Below, in pieces: positions 8,542-17,759 of a stretch of 64,000 nucleotides of DNA. A program made the position numbers and the translations under genes. The DNA comes from Roseiflexus sp. RS-1 (GTDB lineage Bacteria; Chloroflexota; Chloroflexia; Chloroflexales; Roseiflexaceae). The first letter of the stretch is position 1, and each line of letters starts with the position of its first letter. Under the pieces are notes generated by a model, which was given only the letters and a program-made list of their open reading frames with translations, did not search any database and was not told the DNA's origin. The stretch covers positions 5,269,501 to 5,333,500 of the forward strand of contig NC_009523.1 in NCBI RefSeq assembly GCF_000016665.1, given 5' to 3'.

Positions 8542-8832
8542 TCATCTCCGGATGTCGCCGGGTCCCCACAGGGCGTTCCACAGGTCCTGAACGGTTGTCT
8601 GGACGGTAGCGATGGTCTGGCGGATAGGATCGGGCGAGAGACGCGCGTCGAGGCGTGTGCGCGCGTCTTCGATCACCTCTGTCAGCAGCGCATGGGCATG
8701 CCGCCCGTACAGCATTGTCAATTCGTCGGTGTACTGCGCGATCAGCACGTCGCGTTCATCGGTCTGCTGCGCGTCGGCAAGCATCCGCTCGAGCAGGCGG
8801 CGCGCTTCAGCGCGAAAATCATCGACTCCCAT
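8542..8832 (-). CDS. Small conserved-looking helical protein of unknown function
   Basis: A 96-residue, mostly alpha-helical, acidic and Arg-rich protein with no membrane segment or recognised domain. The gene looks real because AGGAG stands seven bases before the ATG and the codon pattern matches its neighbours. It lies downstream of, and in the same direction as, the ParA-like gene, 103 bases apart. That could mean a shared transcript, but no partner role can be asserted. It ends close to the 3' end of purA (convergent). Confidence 0.55.
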   Translation of the reverse strand: MGVDDFRAEARRLLERMLADAQQTDERDVLIAQYTDELTMLYGRHAHALLTEVIEDARTRLDARLSPDPIRQTIATVQTTVQDLWNALWGPGDIRR

Positions 8833-8935
8833 GGATCACTCCTGTTCACGTAACATTCCACATATGCCACTGAGCGGGTTCGGCGATTGGTTGCGCCTTC
8901 GCAAGGACGCAAAAACGACGGGTCATTCCCGGCGC

Positions 8936-9886
8936 TCATCGTCCCCGGATCAGTTCCTGTTTCTTATAGCGACACTGCACACAATAACTGATGCGATAAC
9001 CAGCCAGATGGGTATGGTGCAGCGTTTGCCCGCAGTGAGGGCAGGTCTCCGGTGCGTCAGACCGTGTCGGAACGGGCGGTGCAGCGGGCGGCGCCGGGTG
9101 TTGCGGCGCGACCGATGGCGGGCGAGCGGGTTGTGGACGCGCAGTAAAACCAAACGATCGACTGATGTGTTCAACCAGCATGGCATAATCGATCGCACCG
9201 CGTGAGCGCGGGTCGTACTCATAGATCGTTTTGCCCAGCGCAGGCGCCTCGGAGAGGCGCACATTCACGCGCACCGGCGGCGTCACCCGGTCGCCATAGC
9301 GGGTGCGGAGCTGCGCAAGCAACTCGCCGGACTGCCGCACCCGCGGGTCGTACATTGTCGGAATAATCATGCGCACCTGCCCGGCAGCGCCTTTGATCCG
9401 CCCGATCTGGAGCGTCAGCAATTCCAGGCTTTTGACCGAAAAATGCTCGACCGTGGTGGGGGCGATCACATCGTGGGCGCAGACCAGCGCATTGACATTC
9501 AAGGGCGTCAGCGAACCGGCGGAGTCGATCAGCACAAAATCATAGGCGCTGGCGACCGGCTGAAGCGCCTGCGCCAGTACGCGGCTCCAATCCGGTCGGC
9601 GGGCAATGATCGGTTGTGCGCCGAGCAGGGTTGCATCAGCCGGCAGAAGATCGAGTCCGGGACGGGCTTCGACGATGCAACGTTCAGCAGGGGCGCCATC
9701 AACCAGGACATCGTAGAGCGTGCGGCGGGGATGTATCCCCAAAGCCATTGCCAGGTTCCCCTGGGCATCAGTATCGACCAGCAGAACGCGCGCGCCCTTC
9801 AATGCCAGACCCGCACCCACATTGACCACCGTTGTGGTTTTGCCGATGCCGCCCTTGAGGTTTGCAACTGCAATGACCCGTGCCAC
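8936..9886 (-). CDS. ParA/Soj-type ATPase with C-terminal zinc ribbon
   Basis: This is a MinD/ParA superfamily ATPase of 316 residues. It has the deviant Walker A KGGIGKTT near the N-terminus, the Walker A' strand VLLVDTDAQGNLA, and the Walker B-like FVLIDSAGSL. After a Pro/Ala-rich linker (about residues 255-285) comes a zinc-ribbon-like tail with CPHCG and CVQC knuckles. Typical chromosomal Soj ends before such a tail. ParA proteins bind DNA non-specifically as ATP dimers and position chromosomes, plasmids or protein cargo. No ParB gene or parS-like cluster is seen next to it, so it may be an orphan positioning ATPase. The start is set at GTG 9886, because GGAGG (9892-9896) lies five bases upstream. 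The in-frame ATG at 9904 would place that site inside the gene. Confidence 0.88.
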   Translation of the reverse strand: MARVIAVANLKGGIGKTTTVVNVGAGLALKGARVLLVDTDAQGNLAMALGIHPRRTLYDVLVDGAPAERCIVEARPGLDLLPADATLLGAQPIIARRPDWSRVLAQALQPVASAYDFVLIDSAGSLTPLNVNALVCAHDVIAPTTVEHFSVKSLELLTLQIGRIKGAAGQVRMIIPTMYDPRVRQSGELLAQLRTRYGDRVTPPVRVNVRLSEAPALGKTIYEYDPRSRGAIDYAMLVEHISRSFGFTARPQPARPPSVAPQHPAPPAAPPVPTRSDAPETCPHCGQTLHHTHLAGYRISYCVQCRYKKQELIRGR

Positions 9887-10017
9887 ATCCCCCTCCGGAC
9901 CCATCTGCGATTTGTTTATTCAGTGTAGCACATCGGTGGATGGGCGACAAACGACCGGTTCGTAAGAAAAATGTCATAGTCGCTACTTCCTCAGTTTACC
10001 GCCGCTTCATTGCCGCG

Positions 10018-10026
10018 TGCTAGAGT
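10018..10026 (+). promoter_or_regulatory. Candidate extended -10 promoter of the heptose/glycan operon
   Basis: TGcTAGAGT lies 88 bases before the GHMP kinase ATG in the 228-base spacer downstream of the divergent ParA gene. The bases GCGTGCTA are shared with the stronger elements at 31381 and 43421. Confidence 0.35.
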
Positions 10027-10114
10027 AGCGTCAGCAGTGACAACGGCGGTGTTGTGCCGCCGTCATTCACGTTCACCGGCAGCGACCAGCGCCCTGTGCG
10101 TAAGGAGATGAAGC

Positions 10115-11158
10115 ATGCTTATTGCACGCTCACCGGTACGGATCAGTTTTGGGGGCGGCGGAACCGATCTCGCTGCATACTATGAGCGTTTTGGCGGCAT
10201 GGTCGTCAGCGCGTCGATCAACAAGTACATCTACGGCATCGTGACCAGGAATTTCGATACGACCTTCCAGGTCATTTCCGCCGATTATCGCAGCAGTATT
10301 CTTCAGGTGCCGGTGGATGGTCGGGTTGTGAACAGCAACCTGGAAATGCGCATGGGTCAGGTGATCTACGAACACTTCAACCTGCGTGTGCCGGTCAATA
10401 TCTTCATCGCATCGGAAGTGCCGCCCGGAACAGGGCTGGGATCATCGAGCGCCGTATCGGTGACCCTCTGCAATATTTGCAGCACGCTGGCGGGCAACGC
10501 GATGAACAAGCGCCAGCTGGCTGAGACGGCGTATGAAATCGAAACCAGGCGTCTCGAAGCGCCGATCGGCAAGCAGGATCAGTACGCCGCAGCGTTTGGC
10601 GGTCTCAACTGTTTCGAGTTCAGCGCCGACGGCGTGCGCGTGACGCCGCTCAATATGAGCGCGAGCAACGTCCGTGCGCTCGAACGTCGTTTGATGCTCT
10701 TCTACACCGGCGCCACGCGGCAGGCGCGCGATATCCTGAGCGAGCAGCGCGAACGCAGCGGGCAGGGTGCGGGCAAAACGGTCGAATCGTTGCACCGCAT
10801 CAAAGAACTGGGCTGGCAGATCAAGGCAGCGCTCGAAGATGGGCGACTCGATGACTTTGGCGCGCTGCTCGATGAAAGCTGGCGGCACAAGAAACAACTT
10901 GCGAGCGGCATTTCCAACAGTGCAATCGATGAAGCGTATGCCGCAGCGATCGCTGCTGGCGCTGGCGGTGGCAAGATTACCGGCGCTGGCGGCGGCGGTT
11001 TTCTCATGCTCTACTGCCGCGAAGATCGGCAGGAAGCGGTGCATGCCGCACTGACACGCCTGGGGCTGATCCAGATGCGCTTCGCCTTCGAGTTCGAGGG
11101 GGCGCGCATCCTGTTGCATACCAACCTGCTCGACTCGCCGTACAACTGGAACGAATGA
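10115..11158 (+). CDS. hddA: GHMP-family D-glycero-D-manno-heptose 7-phosphate kinase-like
   Basis: A 347-residue GHMP kinase with the three family motifs: N-terminal PVRISFGGGGTDLAAYYE, the ATP-binding EVPPGTGLGSSSAVSV (about residues 104-119), and C-terminal ITGAGGGGFLMLYC. The GGGTDL start and overall length fit the HddA subgroup, which phosphorylates heptose 7-phosphate at C1 for GDP- or ADP-heptose synthesis. Fucose or galactose kinases of the same fold are alternatives. The following gene encodes the matching heptose bisphosphate phosphatase, which strengthens the call. AAGGAG lies about 9 bases before the ATG. It is the first gene of the polysaccharide operon; an isomerase (GmhA) and a nucleotidyltransferase (HddC) are not seen in the window. 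Confidence 0.82.
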   Translation: MLIARSPVRISFGGGGTDLAAYYERFGGMVVSASINKYIYGIVTRNFDTTFQVISADYRSSILQVPVDGRVVNSNLEMRMGQVIYEHFNLRVPVNIFIASEVPPGTGLGSSSAVSVTLCNICSTLAGNAMNKRQLAETAYEIETRRLEAPIGKQDQYAAAFGGLNCFEFSADGVRVTPLNMSASNVRALERRLMLFYTGATRQARDILSEQRERSGQGAGKTVESLHRIKELGWQIKAALEDGRLDDFGALLDESWRHKKQLASGISNSAIDEAYAAAIAAGAGGGKITGAGGGGFLMLYCREDRQEAVHAALTRLGLIQMRFAFEFEGARILLHTNLLDSPYNWNE

Positions 11159-11227
11159 TCGTCCCCGCTGCGGTTGCAGCGCCGTAGTTCGCGTTTCCGA
11201 ACCTCGCTCAGATGGAAAGGTGCTCCG

Positions 11228-11851
11228 ATGCGGACGATATTTCTGGATCGCGACGGCGTGATCAACGAAAATCGTGTCGATCACGTCAAATCATGGCAGG
11301 AGTTCGTGTTCCTTCCGGGTACGCTGGCAGCGCTACGCTGGCTCAACCTTGCCGGGTTTCGCGTCTTCGTGGTCACCAATCAGGCGATCGTCGGCAGGGG
11401 CGTCGTTTCGGCGGATGTTGTCGAAGACATTCATGCGCGCATGCAGGTTCAGATAGCGCGGTATGGCGGACAGATCCACGATATTCGCTACTGCCCGCAC
11501 GACGACCATGTCAGGTGTGACTGTCGCAAGCCCCACCCCGGCATGCTGCGCGATCTTGCGCGCCGGTGGAACGTCGATCTCTCGCACGCCTACCTGGTTG
11601 GCGACGCCTGGACCGACATCGCCGCCGGGCATGCGATGGGAATACGTAGTATACTGGTACGTACCGGAAGAGGAGCGCACCATGCGCTGCTGCCGGAGAT
11701 CCAGAAATATCCGCCAGCGTATATTGCGAACGACCTCCTGGGCGCGGTCGCCTGGGTGATGCGCGAGGAAAACGTTGCGCTGGCGCGGCGCGAAGCGGAT
11801 CATCCGCTCTATGAACGCTACGCCGGGGCGTCATTGATCTCGTGGCAGTGA
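11228..11851 (+). CDS. gmhB: D,D-heptose 1,7-bisphosphate phosphatase (HAD-IIIA)
   Basis: About 207 residues with the HAD signature FLDRDGVIN (nucleophile Asp7, acid/base Asp9), VVTNQ as motif II, and the zinc-binding loop CPHDDHVRCDCRKPHPGM found in GmhB and histidinol-phosphate phosphatases. LVGDAWTDIAAG is motif IV. GmhB removes the C7 phosphate from heptose bisphosphate, just after the HddA kinase step, and the two genes are adjacent. The frame extends to 11174, but ATG 11228 has GGAAAGG about eight bases upstream and starts directly at the first strand of the fold. It might also act on a related sugar bisphosphate. Confidence 0.88.
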   Translation: MRTIFLDRDGVINENRVDHVKSWQEFVFLPGTLAALRWLNLAGFRVFVVTNQAIVGRGVVSADVVEDIHARMQVQIARYGGQIHDIRYCPHDDHVRCDCRKPHPGMLRDLARRWNVDLSHAYLVGDAWTDIAAGHAMGIRSILVRTGRGAHHALLPEIQKYPPAYIANDLLGAVAWVMREENVALARREADHPLYERYAGASLISWQ

Positions 11852-11987
11852 CAGGATCAACCGATTGACGTATCAGCCAGAAGACGCCATGTTGCTGTCC
11901 CACGGCTGCCGCGCCTTACGCGCCGGCAGTTCGATCCACGAATGAATGATGGTGATGTCGAACGGCTTGCAGGAGAAACCGCCAGTG

Positions 11988-14045
11988 ATGATTACCCTGA
12001 ATGAACTGATCCGCCTGACACGCCCGATTGTGCGCTGGTGGTGGATTATTCCTATTGCGGTTGCGCTCTCTTCCGGCGTCGCTTTCGCCATCAGTCGAAC
12101 CGAAACGCGCTATTACGTCGCGCGCGCAACCCTCATGATCGGCAACACGCTCGAAAGCCAGCGCCCCGATCCGATCCAGTTGCAGTTGGGATCGTCGCTT
12201 GGACGTTTCTATGGCGAACTGGCGAAGCGTGAGCGCATCCTTCGCCCGGTGCAGGAAAAACTGAATCTCCCCTTCTCCTGGGATGTGATCGCCACCTATA
12301 TGCTGCGGACATCGGTGGTGCCAAGTGCAAACCTGCTCGAAATCTACGTGACCGACTCGAACCCGGTGCGTGCCGCCGCTATCGCCAATGCCATCGCCGA
12401 TCAGTTGATCGCCTATAGTCCGACATCGCCTGACAAAATTGCTGCCGAGCAGATGACCATCGAACAGCAACTGCGCGAGAGTGAGGCGCGGTTGAACGAT
12501 CTGCGGGCGCGTATCGAGGAGACGACCTTTCGCCGTCAGCAGGTGGTGTCCGCCAGCGACCTTGCGGAGATCAACCAGACGCTGATGCAGCTCGAAGCGA
12601 GCCTGAGCAAGGAACAGGAGACGTACAATCGCCTGCTGTCATTCAAGAACAGCAGTGTTGTGAATGTCCTGACCCCCTTTGAGCCAGCGGAGCCGCCAGG
12701 CAGTCCGTTGCCATCGCGCCGTAATCTCACGATCCTCTTTGCCGGTCTCGGCGGGTTCGCCATCGCGGTAGCGGCGGCGTATGTGCTGGATCGGATCGAT
12801 CCACGGCTGCGCGGTCCGGGTGATATTCGTGATCGCCTCGATCTGTCGGTTCTTGGGAATATTCCGAAAGGTCCCCCGTTACGATTTGTGCCGGAAACCC
12901 TTGCGGAGCGCCGATTGGAGGCGATGCGGCAGGTGCAGACCAATCTGATGCTGGCGGCGCGTGAAGAAGGTGTGCGTGCGTTGCTGGTCACCGGAACGCA
13001 ACCAAACGAGGCACGCAGCGCAGTCAGCGTCGATCTTGCCGATCTGTTCGCCCGCTCCGGGCACCGGGTGTTGCTGGTGGATGCAGAGCCGACTCAACCG
13101 CACCTGACCCGCCTGTTCAGTGCTGAGCCTGATCCCGGTCGCCCGTGGACGAAGTTGGGCGCGGGGGATCGTCAGGAATTGCGAGCGCGTCTTCTTCCTT
13201 CCGCGATCCAGAATGTGGCGTTCCTCCCGGCAGCGCCGACGCTCGATGCGCAACCGGCGATGCTGAGTTCGCGTCGCTGGCACGAATTGACCCATCTGTT
13301 CGGCAGCGTCGCCGATGTCGTTATCTTTGATGGTCCGGCAGTGATGACGGGACCGGATGCGGCGTTACTGGCGCCGCACGTAGACGGGGTTGTCGTGGTG
13401 ATTGATCCGGCGGTTGACGAACAGGATATGATCGCGCAGAGCAGGCAGCGTCTCCAGAAGGATCAGCGCACGCATCTGATGGGTGCAGTGCTGCTCGAAC
13501 CGTCTGCTCTCGAGTCGCCTCGCCGCCCGTTGATCGGCGCGTGGCCCTGGCATCGTAAACCGGCTCTCCCCGACCTGTCGGAGAACGGCGCGGATGCGAC
13601 AGCGCACACCGGCGAGTCGCAAGGTGATGGCTGGTCGTCAGCGCCGCAGGCATCGGTGATTTCCGATATCGATACGTCGCAGATCCCGGAAGCCGAGCAC
13701 GTCATCATCACGCCGCCTCCCGATGATATGCCCCACAACGACGAGCGCCGCGTGATCGTACCGCCACCGCCAGATGCTGGTGCGCATGTGTCGGATGCGT
13801 CTGATGCAGCGCTGATCGGACAGGTCGATCAGCGCCAGGACGTTCGCGTTCCAGAAGAGAGCGTCAATGGCCAGGAGATGCCAGAATCTGGCGCACCACT
13901 GCACCCGGCGCAGGTATCTTCGGATCAGCAACCCGGCTCATCACAACGCTCCAATGTGCTCAGAGAAACAAGAACGCCTTCTTCGACTGCAAAAGCGCAT
14001 CGACCGGGGCGCACCAGAAACCGCAGACACAGCAAACAGCCATGA
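11988..14045 (+). CDS. Wzz-like polysaccharide co-polymerase with degenerate tyrosine-kinase domain
   Basis: A 685-residue protein. The N-terminus has a Wzz-type first TM helix ([19 protein letters not shown]) and an external domain with a coiled coil (about 140-210). A second TM (about 245-270, [20 protein letters not shown]) leads to a cytoplasmic P-loop domain like bacterial BY-kinases. The Walker A region reads [10 protein letters not shown]: the usual GEGKS is changed and the catalytic Lys is Arg343. Walker A' is [11 protein letters not shown] and Walker [11 protein letters not shown]. The C-terminal ~160 residues are acidic, proline-rich and probably disordered, rather than a Tyr cluster. 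Such proteins set polymer length with Wzx/Wzy. AGGAG stands twelve bases before ATG 11988, and a GTG codon lies directly before it. The stop overlaps the next start (ATGA). Confidence 0.8.
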   Translation: MITLNELIRLTRPIVRWWWIIPIAVALSSGVAFAISRTETRYYVARATLMIGNTLESQRPDPIQLQLGSSLGRFYGELAKRERILRPVQEKLNLPFSWDVIATYMLRTSVVPSANLLEIYVTDSNPVRAAAIANAIADQLIAYSPTSPDKIAAEQMTIEQQLRESEARLNDLRARIEETTFRRQQVVSASDLAEINQTLMQLEASLSKEQETYNRLLSFKNSSVVNVLTPFEPAEPPGSPLPSRRNLTILFAGLGGFAIAVAAAYVLDRIDPRLRGPGDIRDRLDLSVLGNIPKGPPLRFVPETLAERRLEAMRQVQTNLMLAAREEGVRALLVTGTQPNEARSAVSVDLADLFARSGHRVLLVDAEPTQPHLTRLFSAEPDPGRPWTKLGAGDRQELRARLLPSAIQNVAFLPAAPTLDAQPAMLSSRRWHELTHLFGSVADVVIFDGPAVMTGPDAALLAPHVDGVVVVIDPAVDEQDMIAQSRQRLQKDQRTHLMGAVLLEPSALESPRRPLIGAWPWHRKPALPDLSENGADATAHTGESQGDGWSSAPQASVISDIDTSQIPEAEHVIITPPPDDMPHNDERRVIVPPPPDAGAHVSDASDAALIGQVDQRQDVRVPEESVNGQEMPESGAPLHPAQVSSDQQPGSSQRSNVLRETRTPSSTAKAHRPGRTRNRRHSKQP

Positions 14046-14767
14046 TCGACCAGGTAAACCTCTATCTCTCGCGTCAGTCATCGTCGATACGCCGATATGT
14101 ATGGGAGCAGGTTGTCCAGGCGGCGGTCGGATGGATTCCGGGTATCGTCGGCATTGGCGTGCGCGCGGTTGCGTATCGCGCGATCCTGCACATGGAGGGC
14201 GTGGCAGCGATTGAGGACGGGGTGCGCATTCGTTTTGCCGATCATGTGCGTCTCGAACGGGGCGTGTACCTCGATCACGGCGTCTACCTCCATGCCTGTC
14301 CTGGCGGCATCTCCATCGGTCGCGAAAGTTATGTGATGAAGAACGCCATCCTGCACGTCTACAATTTCCGCAATCTGCCGCACGCTGGCATTCATATCGG
14401 CGCGCGGTCGCTGATCGGCGAAGCGTGTATTTTGCGGGGTCAGGGCGGCATCAGGATAGGTGATGACGTCTTTCTCGCGCCGATGGTGCAGATGCTGGCG
14501 GTGAACCATATCTATCACGATACGACCAGACCGATCAGTCTGCAGGGGATCACCTGTCAGGGCATCATCGTCGAGGACGGCGCATGGATTGGGGGCGGCG
14601 CGATTATCCTCGATGGAGTTCGCATCGGCAAAAATGCCGTCGTTGGCGCTGGCGCCGTCGTCACCCGTGATGTACCCGATTATTGCGTCGCCGTCGGCAA
14701 CCCGGCGCGCGTTGTGCGCAATCTGCGTGAGCAACCGATGGCACCGGTGAACCTGACCGTGTATTGA
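14042..14767 (+). CDS. Left-handed beta-helix (hexapeptide repeat) acyltransferase
   Basis: A 241-residue protein with a short amphipathic N-terminus followed by hexapeptide repeats. It ends in the classic sugar O-acetyltransferase closure ([27 protein letters not shown]). [14 protein letters not shown] carries the likely catalytic His loop, as in the maltose, galactoside and WbbJ-type acetyltransferases. It likely moves an acetyl group from acetyl-CoA to a sugar of the surface glycan. Its ATG overlaps the previous stop codon by four bases, suggesting translational coupling to the Wzz-like protein. The acceptor sugar is unknown. Confidence 0.85.
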   Translation: MIDQVNLYLSRQSSSIRRYVWEQVVQAAVGWIPGIVGIGVRAVAYRAILHMEGVAAIEDGVRIRFADHVRLERGVYLDHGVYLHACPGGISIGRESYVMKNAILHVYNFRNLPHAGIHIGARSLIGEACILRGQGGIRIGDDVFLAPMVQMLAVNHIYHDTTRPISLQGITCQGIIVEDGAWIGGGAIILDGVRIGKNAVVGAGAVVTRDVPDYCVAVGNPARVVRNLREQPMAPVNLTVY

Positions 14768-14818
14768 TGTGATTCGTCGGATTGTAAAATGAGATGATTT
14801 ACTCCCATTATCGCTGAA

Positions 14819-16324
14819 ATGACGCTTCGTCTTCACATCTCATCGTATCGTTTCATCGCGCTGGTTGTTAGCGTACTGGCGATTGGATATCTTCTGTACG
14901 CTCATCAACCCCTGTATCCTCCCCCCTGGTTTGATGAAGGATTAAACGCAGGCACAGCCGCTACGCTGGCTCGTAGCGGCTTGTATGCATTGCCAGACCC
15001 CGAAAAGCCCCGAGTTCTCGATCCAGCGATCCAGACCGGTCCAACGGTCATTGTTCCGATTGCCCTTGCGTACCGCATATTCAGTCCAGGCGTCTGGCTG
15101 GCGCGGATGGTTGTCCTTCCATTTGCGGTGCTGGCGTGTGTTGGATTTATTCTCATAGCGCGACGGCTCATCGGAGATGGCGGCGCCGGTCTGGCGTTCC
15201 TCTTTTTGCTGGCAGGCACATATGATATCTATGCCAGTTTTGTGCCGATGGCACGCCAGGCATTGGGCGAAGTTCCTGCGCTCGCCTATCTGCTGATTGG
15301 TCTTTCGATCTGGTTCCGCTCGCTGGAACGCAAAACGTATGCTCCGGTCGCCTGGGTATTCAGCGGGATTGCCTGGGGCATTGCCATGGTCACCAAATCG
15401 CAGGTGCTCATTCTCGTGCCTGTCGCACTGGGGGTTATCCTGGTGTTGGACAGACTGTACTACCGTAAGGCCAGCTGGCTGGCAGTGATTGTTCCTGGCA
15501 TCTGCGCTATGGCATGTGTCGCTGGCTGGTATGCGGCTCAGATCGCTCTTGTCGGTAGTGATCGATTCCAGGACAATGCTTCGGTGTTGCGTGACGGATT
15601 CTGGCTCCATATCGCAGCGCTCGATCCAGAACGCTGGCGCAATGCCTTGAGCGTCCTCTGGCGAACCGGATGGTGGCTGTGGGGAGTCCTCGCAATCGTA
15701 TGGGGCGTCTATCAGGCGCGCCGGCCAACCTTTCACGGATTTATCCACGCCGTATTGCTGATCTTTCTGGGGGTCAACCTGGTATGGTTTGCTGCGCTGT
15801 CGATCGGGTGGGCGCGGTACGCTTTTTACTTTCTTGTTCTGACGACGATCCCGCTCGCAGGCGCTCTCATCGCGCTCTGGAACTACGCTGCGATCCCCTC
15901 TATCCCCCGGAAAGCAATAGTCGTTCTTTTATGTGGTACGTATGTGGTGTATCAGGGTCTGCCAGACAAAGTCTATAACGTCCTCCATCCTTCCGACAAC
16001 GGCTACCGGCACATGGTGACAGTTTTACAACGTATCGTTCCTGAAGATGCAATCGTTGCATCCTGGGAATGGGAGTTTAGCATCGAGTCTGATCGGCGCA
16101 TCACCTATCCGTCTACTCATGCGGCGAATGTCTATACTCGTCACCTTATGCTTCGCCAACGATTGCCTGACGATATGCGCGATGTCGTTCCTTCAGATCC
16201 GGATTATATCCTCATAGGCAGTTTTGGCTCGTGGACAAAGATATACGACAGATACATCACCTCTCGCAATCTTCAACTGGTCGCCAGGCATGGCGTCTAC
16301 AGCCTCTATCGGGTCGTGAAATAG
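14819..16324 (+). CDS. GT-C membrane glycosyltransferase (ArnT/PMT-like, GT39/83 type)
   Basis: A 501-residue polytopic protein with about eleven to twelve membrane segments. The first external loop holds PPWFDEGLNAG (Asp39-Glu40), the acidic pair that marks GT-C enzymes using polyprenyl-phosphate sugars. The soluble C-terminal ~110 residues contain the WEWEFSIESDRRITYPS stretch. It is a paralog of the protein at 46810, sharing the WFDEG loop, the TGPTVIVPIALAYR-like stretch and the TKSQ/TKNQ loop. It probably adds a sugar to a lipid carrier or secreted protein on the outer face of the membrane. It starts 51 bases after the acyltransferase. No strong ribosome site is visible before the ATG. 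Confidence 0.75.
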   Translation: MTLRLHISSYRFIALVVSVLAIGYLLYAHQPLYPPPWFDEGLNAGTAATLARSGLYALPDPEKPRVLDPAIQTGPTVIVPIALAYRIFSPGVWLARMVVLPFAVLACVGFILIARRLIGDGGAGLAFLFLLAGTYDIYASFVPMARQALGEVPALAYLLIGLSIWFRSLERKTYAPVAWVFSGIAWGIAMVTKSQVLILVPVALGVILVLDRLYYRKASWLAVIVPGICAMACVAGWYAAQIALVGSDRFQDNASVLRDGFWLHIAALDPERWRNALSVLWRTGWWLWGVLAIVWGVYQARRPTFHGFIHAVLLIFLGVNLVWFAALSIGWARYAFYFLVLTTIPLAGALIALWNYAAIPSIPRKAIVVLLCGTYVVYQGLPDKVYNVLHPSDNGYRHMVTVLQRIVPEDAIVASWEWEFSIESDRRITYPSTHAANVYTRHLMLRQRLPDDMRDVVPSDPDYILIGSFGSWTKIYDRYITSRNLQLVARHGVYSLYRVVK

Positions 16325-16487
16325 CCGACTCCTGACGCACCCCTCACCCTTGATTCCCCGTTACGTCATCCGATTGTCATATCTCCATGCCACGATCTCC
16401 AGCAGTGATATGGCGGATCCGTTCCTGCGTCGGGCGCCTGACGGGCGCTGCGCGACAGGTGCGTATGAGATGGAGGAATCAAGCGGT

Positions 16488-17732
16488 ATGACAACACTAT
16501 CGGTCGTGATCCCGGCGTACAACGAAGAAGATGGCATTGCAGCAATCGTGGAACGGGTGCTGGCTATCGAGTCTGAACTGCCGAAGTATGGCGTCGATAC
16601 GCTGGAATGTATCGTAGTCGATGATGGCTCACGCGACCGCACGGCGGAGATTGTGCGGCGCTATGTGCCACGGGTGCGCCTGATCCAGCAGCCGAACAAG
16701 GGGTATGGCGGGGCGCTCAAGACCGGGTTCCAGGCAGCGACGGGCGAACTGCTCGGATTCCTTGATGCGGATAGCACGTATCCGCCAGAATACTTCCCGC
16801 AGATGTGCAAAATTGCGCTCGACGGCGCCGATCTGGTGATCGGCAGTCGGATGGCGGGGGCAACCAGCGAGATGCCGCTGGTGCGACGTATCGGAAATTT
16901 CATTTTTGCCAGTTTGCTCTCGCTGGTGGCAGGAGTGCGCATCAGCGATAGCGCCAGCGGTCAGCGGGTCATCCGCCGCGAGGTGCTGCCAATCCTCTAC
17001 CCCCTCCCCGATACGCTCGATTTCACGCCGGCAATGAGCACACGCGCGCTGCACGAAAACCTGCGCATGGTCGAGATGCCGATCCCGTACAAGGAACGCT
17101 CGGGTCGCAGCAAACTCAGCGTCGTGCGCGATGGGCTGCGCTTCTTCAAGAGTATTGTGTGGACGGCGCTCACCTACAATCCGGTGCGGATCTTCGGCGG
17201 CATCGGCGCGCTCCTGCTGCTCGCCAGCGTGCTGGTGATGGCGCTGGCGTTCGGCATGCAGGCGTTCGGCGTCGATAGCGCCGTCGCTTTCCCACGCCTC
17301 TTCGGGGCGCTGGTGCTGGCGGTCGCCGGAGTGACGCTGTACACCACCGGTACATCGTTCAGTTATATCGTCGCCCTGTTCCACAAGCGCCCCATCCGGC
17401 AGGGAATGTTCGGTCCACGCGGCAATGGACGCAAGATCGAAAAACATTACTGGTGGCTGGGCATCCTGGCAATCGTGCTGGGAGTCGTTCTGTACATCGC
17501 CGCCGTCGCGTTTGACCTGACCAACCCTGCGTTGCAGATCTCGTGGTTTGCGCCGGTGGTCAGTGCGCTGATGGTGCTGACCGGGGTGCAGCTGGTGAGT
17601 GCGTGGAGCCTGGCGCGTGTTCTTGCGGAACTGAGCGTGCGCGAGGGGCTGGCGGCGCGTGACCTGAATGGCAATGCCATCCCATCAGCGGTGACGAACC
17701 CCGAAAGTGTGCATCCGGCGGTGGTGTCGTAA
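16488..17732 (+). CDS. DPM1-like GT2 polyprenyl-phosphate glycosyltransferase with C-terminal membrane helices
   Basis: A 414-residue GT2 enzyme. Its N-terminal GT-A domain (1-240) has VVIPAYNEEDGI, VVDDGSRDRTAEIV, the GYGGALKTGF substrate loop, the metal-binding LDADSTYPPEYF, and SGQRVIRREV. About four membrane helices follow (roughly residues 225-270, 320-345 and 350-375). This layout matches dolichol/polyprenyl-phosphate mannosyl- or glucosyl-transferases. They make the lipid-linked sugar used by GT-C enzymes, and several GT-C genes are encoded in this window. The frame extends upstream to 16350. The ATG at 16488 is chosen because GGAGG (16472-16476) lies eleven bases before it and the protein then starts at the first strand. 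Confidence 0.85.
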   Translation: MTTLSVVIPAYNEEDGIAAIVERVLAIESELPKYGVDTLECIVVDDGSRDRTAEIVRRYVPRVRLIQQPNKGYGGALKTGFQAATGELLGFLDADSTYPPEYFPQMCKIALDGADLVIGSRMAGATSEMPLVRRIGNFIFASLLSLVAGVRISDSASGQRVIRREVLPILYPLPDTLDFTPAMSTRALHENLRMVEMPIPYKERSGRSKLSVVRDGLRFFKSIVWTALTYNPVRIFGGIGALLLLASVLVMALAFGMQAFGVDSAVAFPRLFGALVLAVAGVTLYTTGTSFSYIVALFHKRPIRQGMFGPRGNGRKIEKHYWWLGILAIVLGVVLYIAAVAFDLTNPALQISWFAPVVSALMVLTGVQLVSAWSLARVLAELSVREGLAARDLNGNAIPSAVTNPESVHPAVVS

Positions 17733-17759
17733 GGTGCGATATTCATCAACTCTAAATGT

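Noticed and set aside
9887-9904. ATG 9904 as start of the ParA-type gene
   Set aside because: The GGAGG ribosome site lies inside that extension, five bases before GTG 9886.
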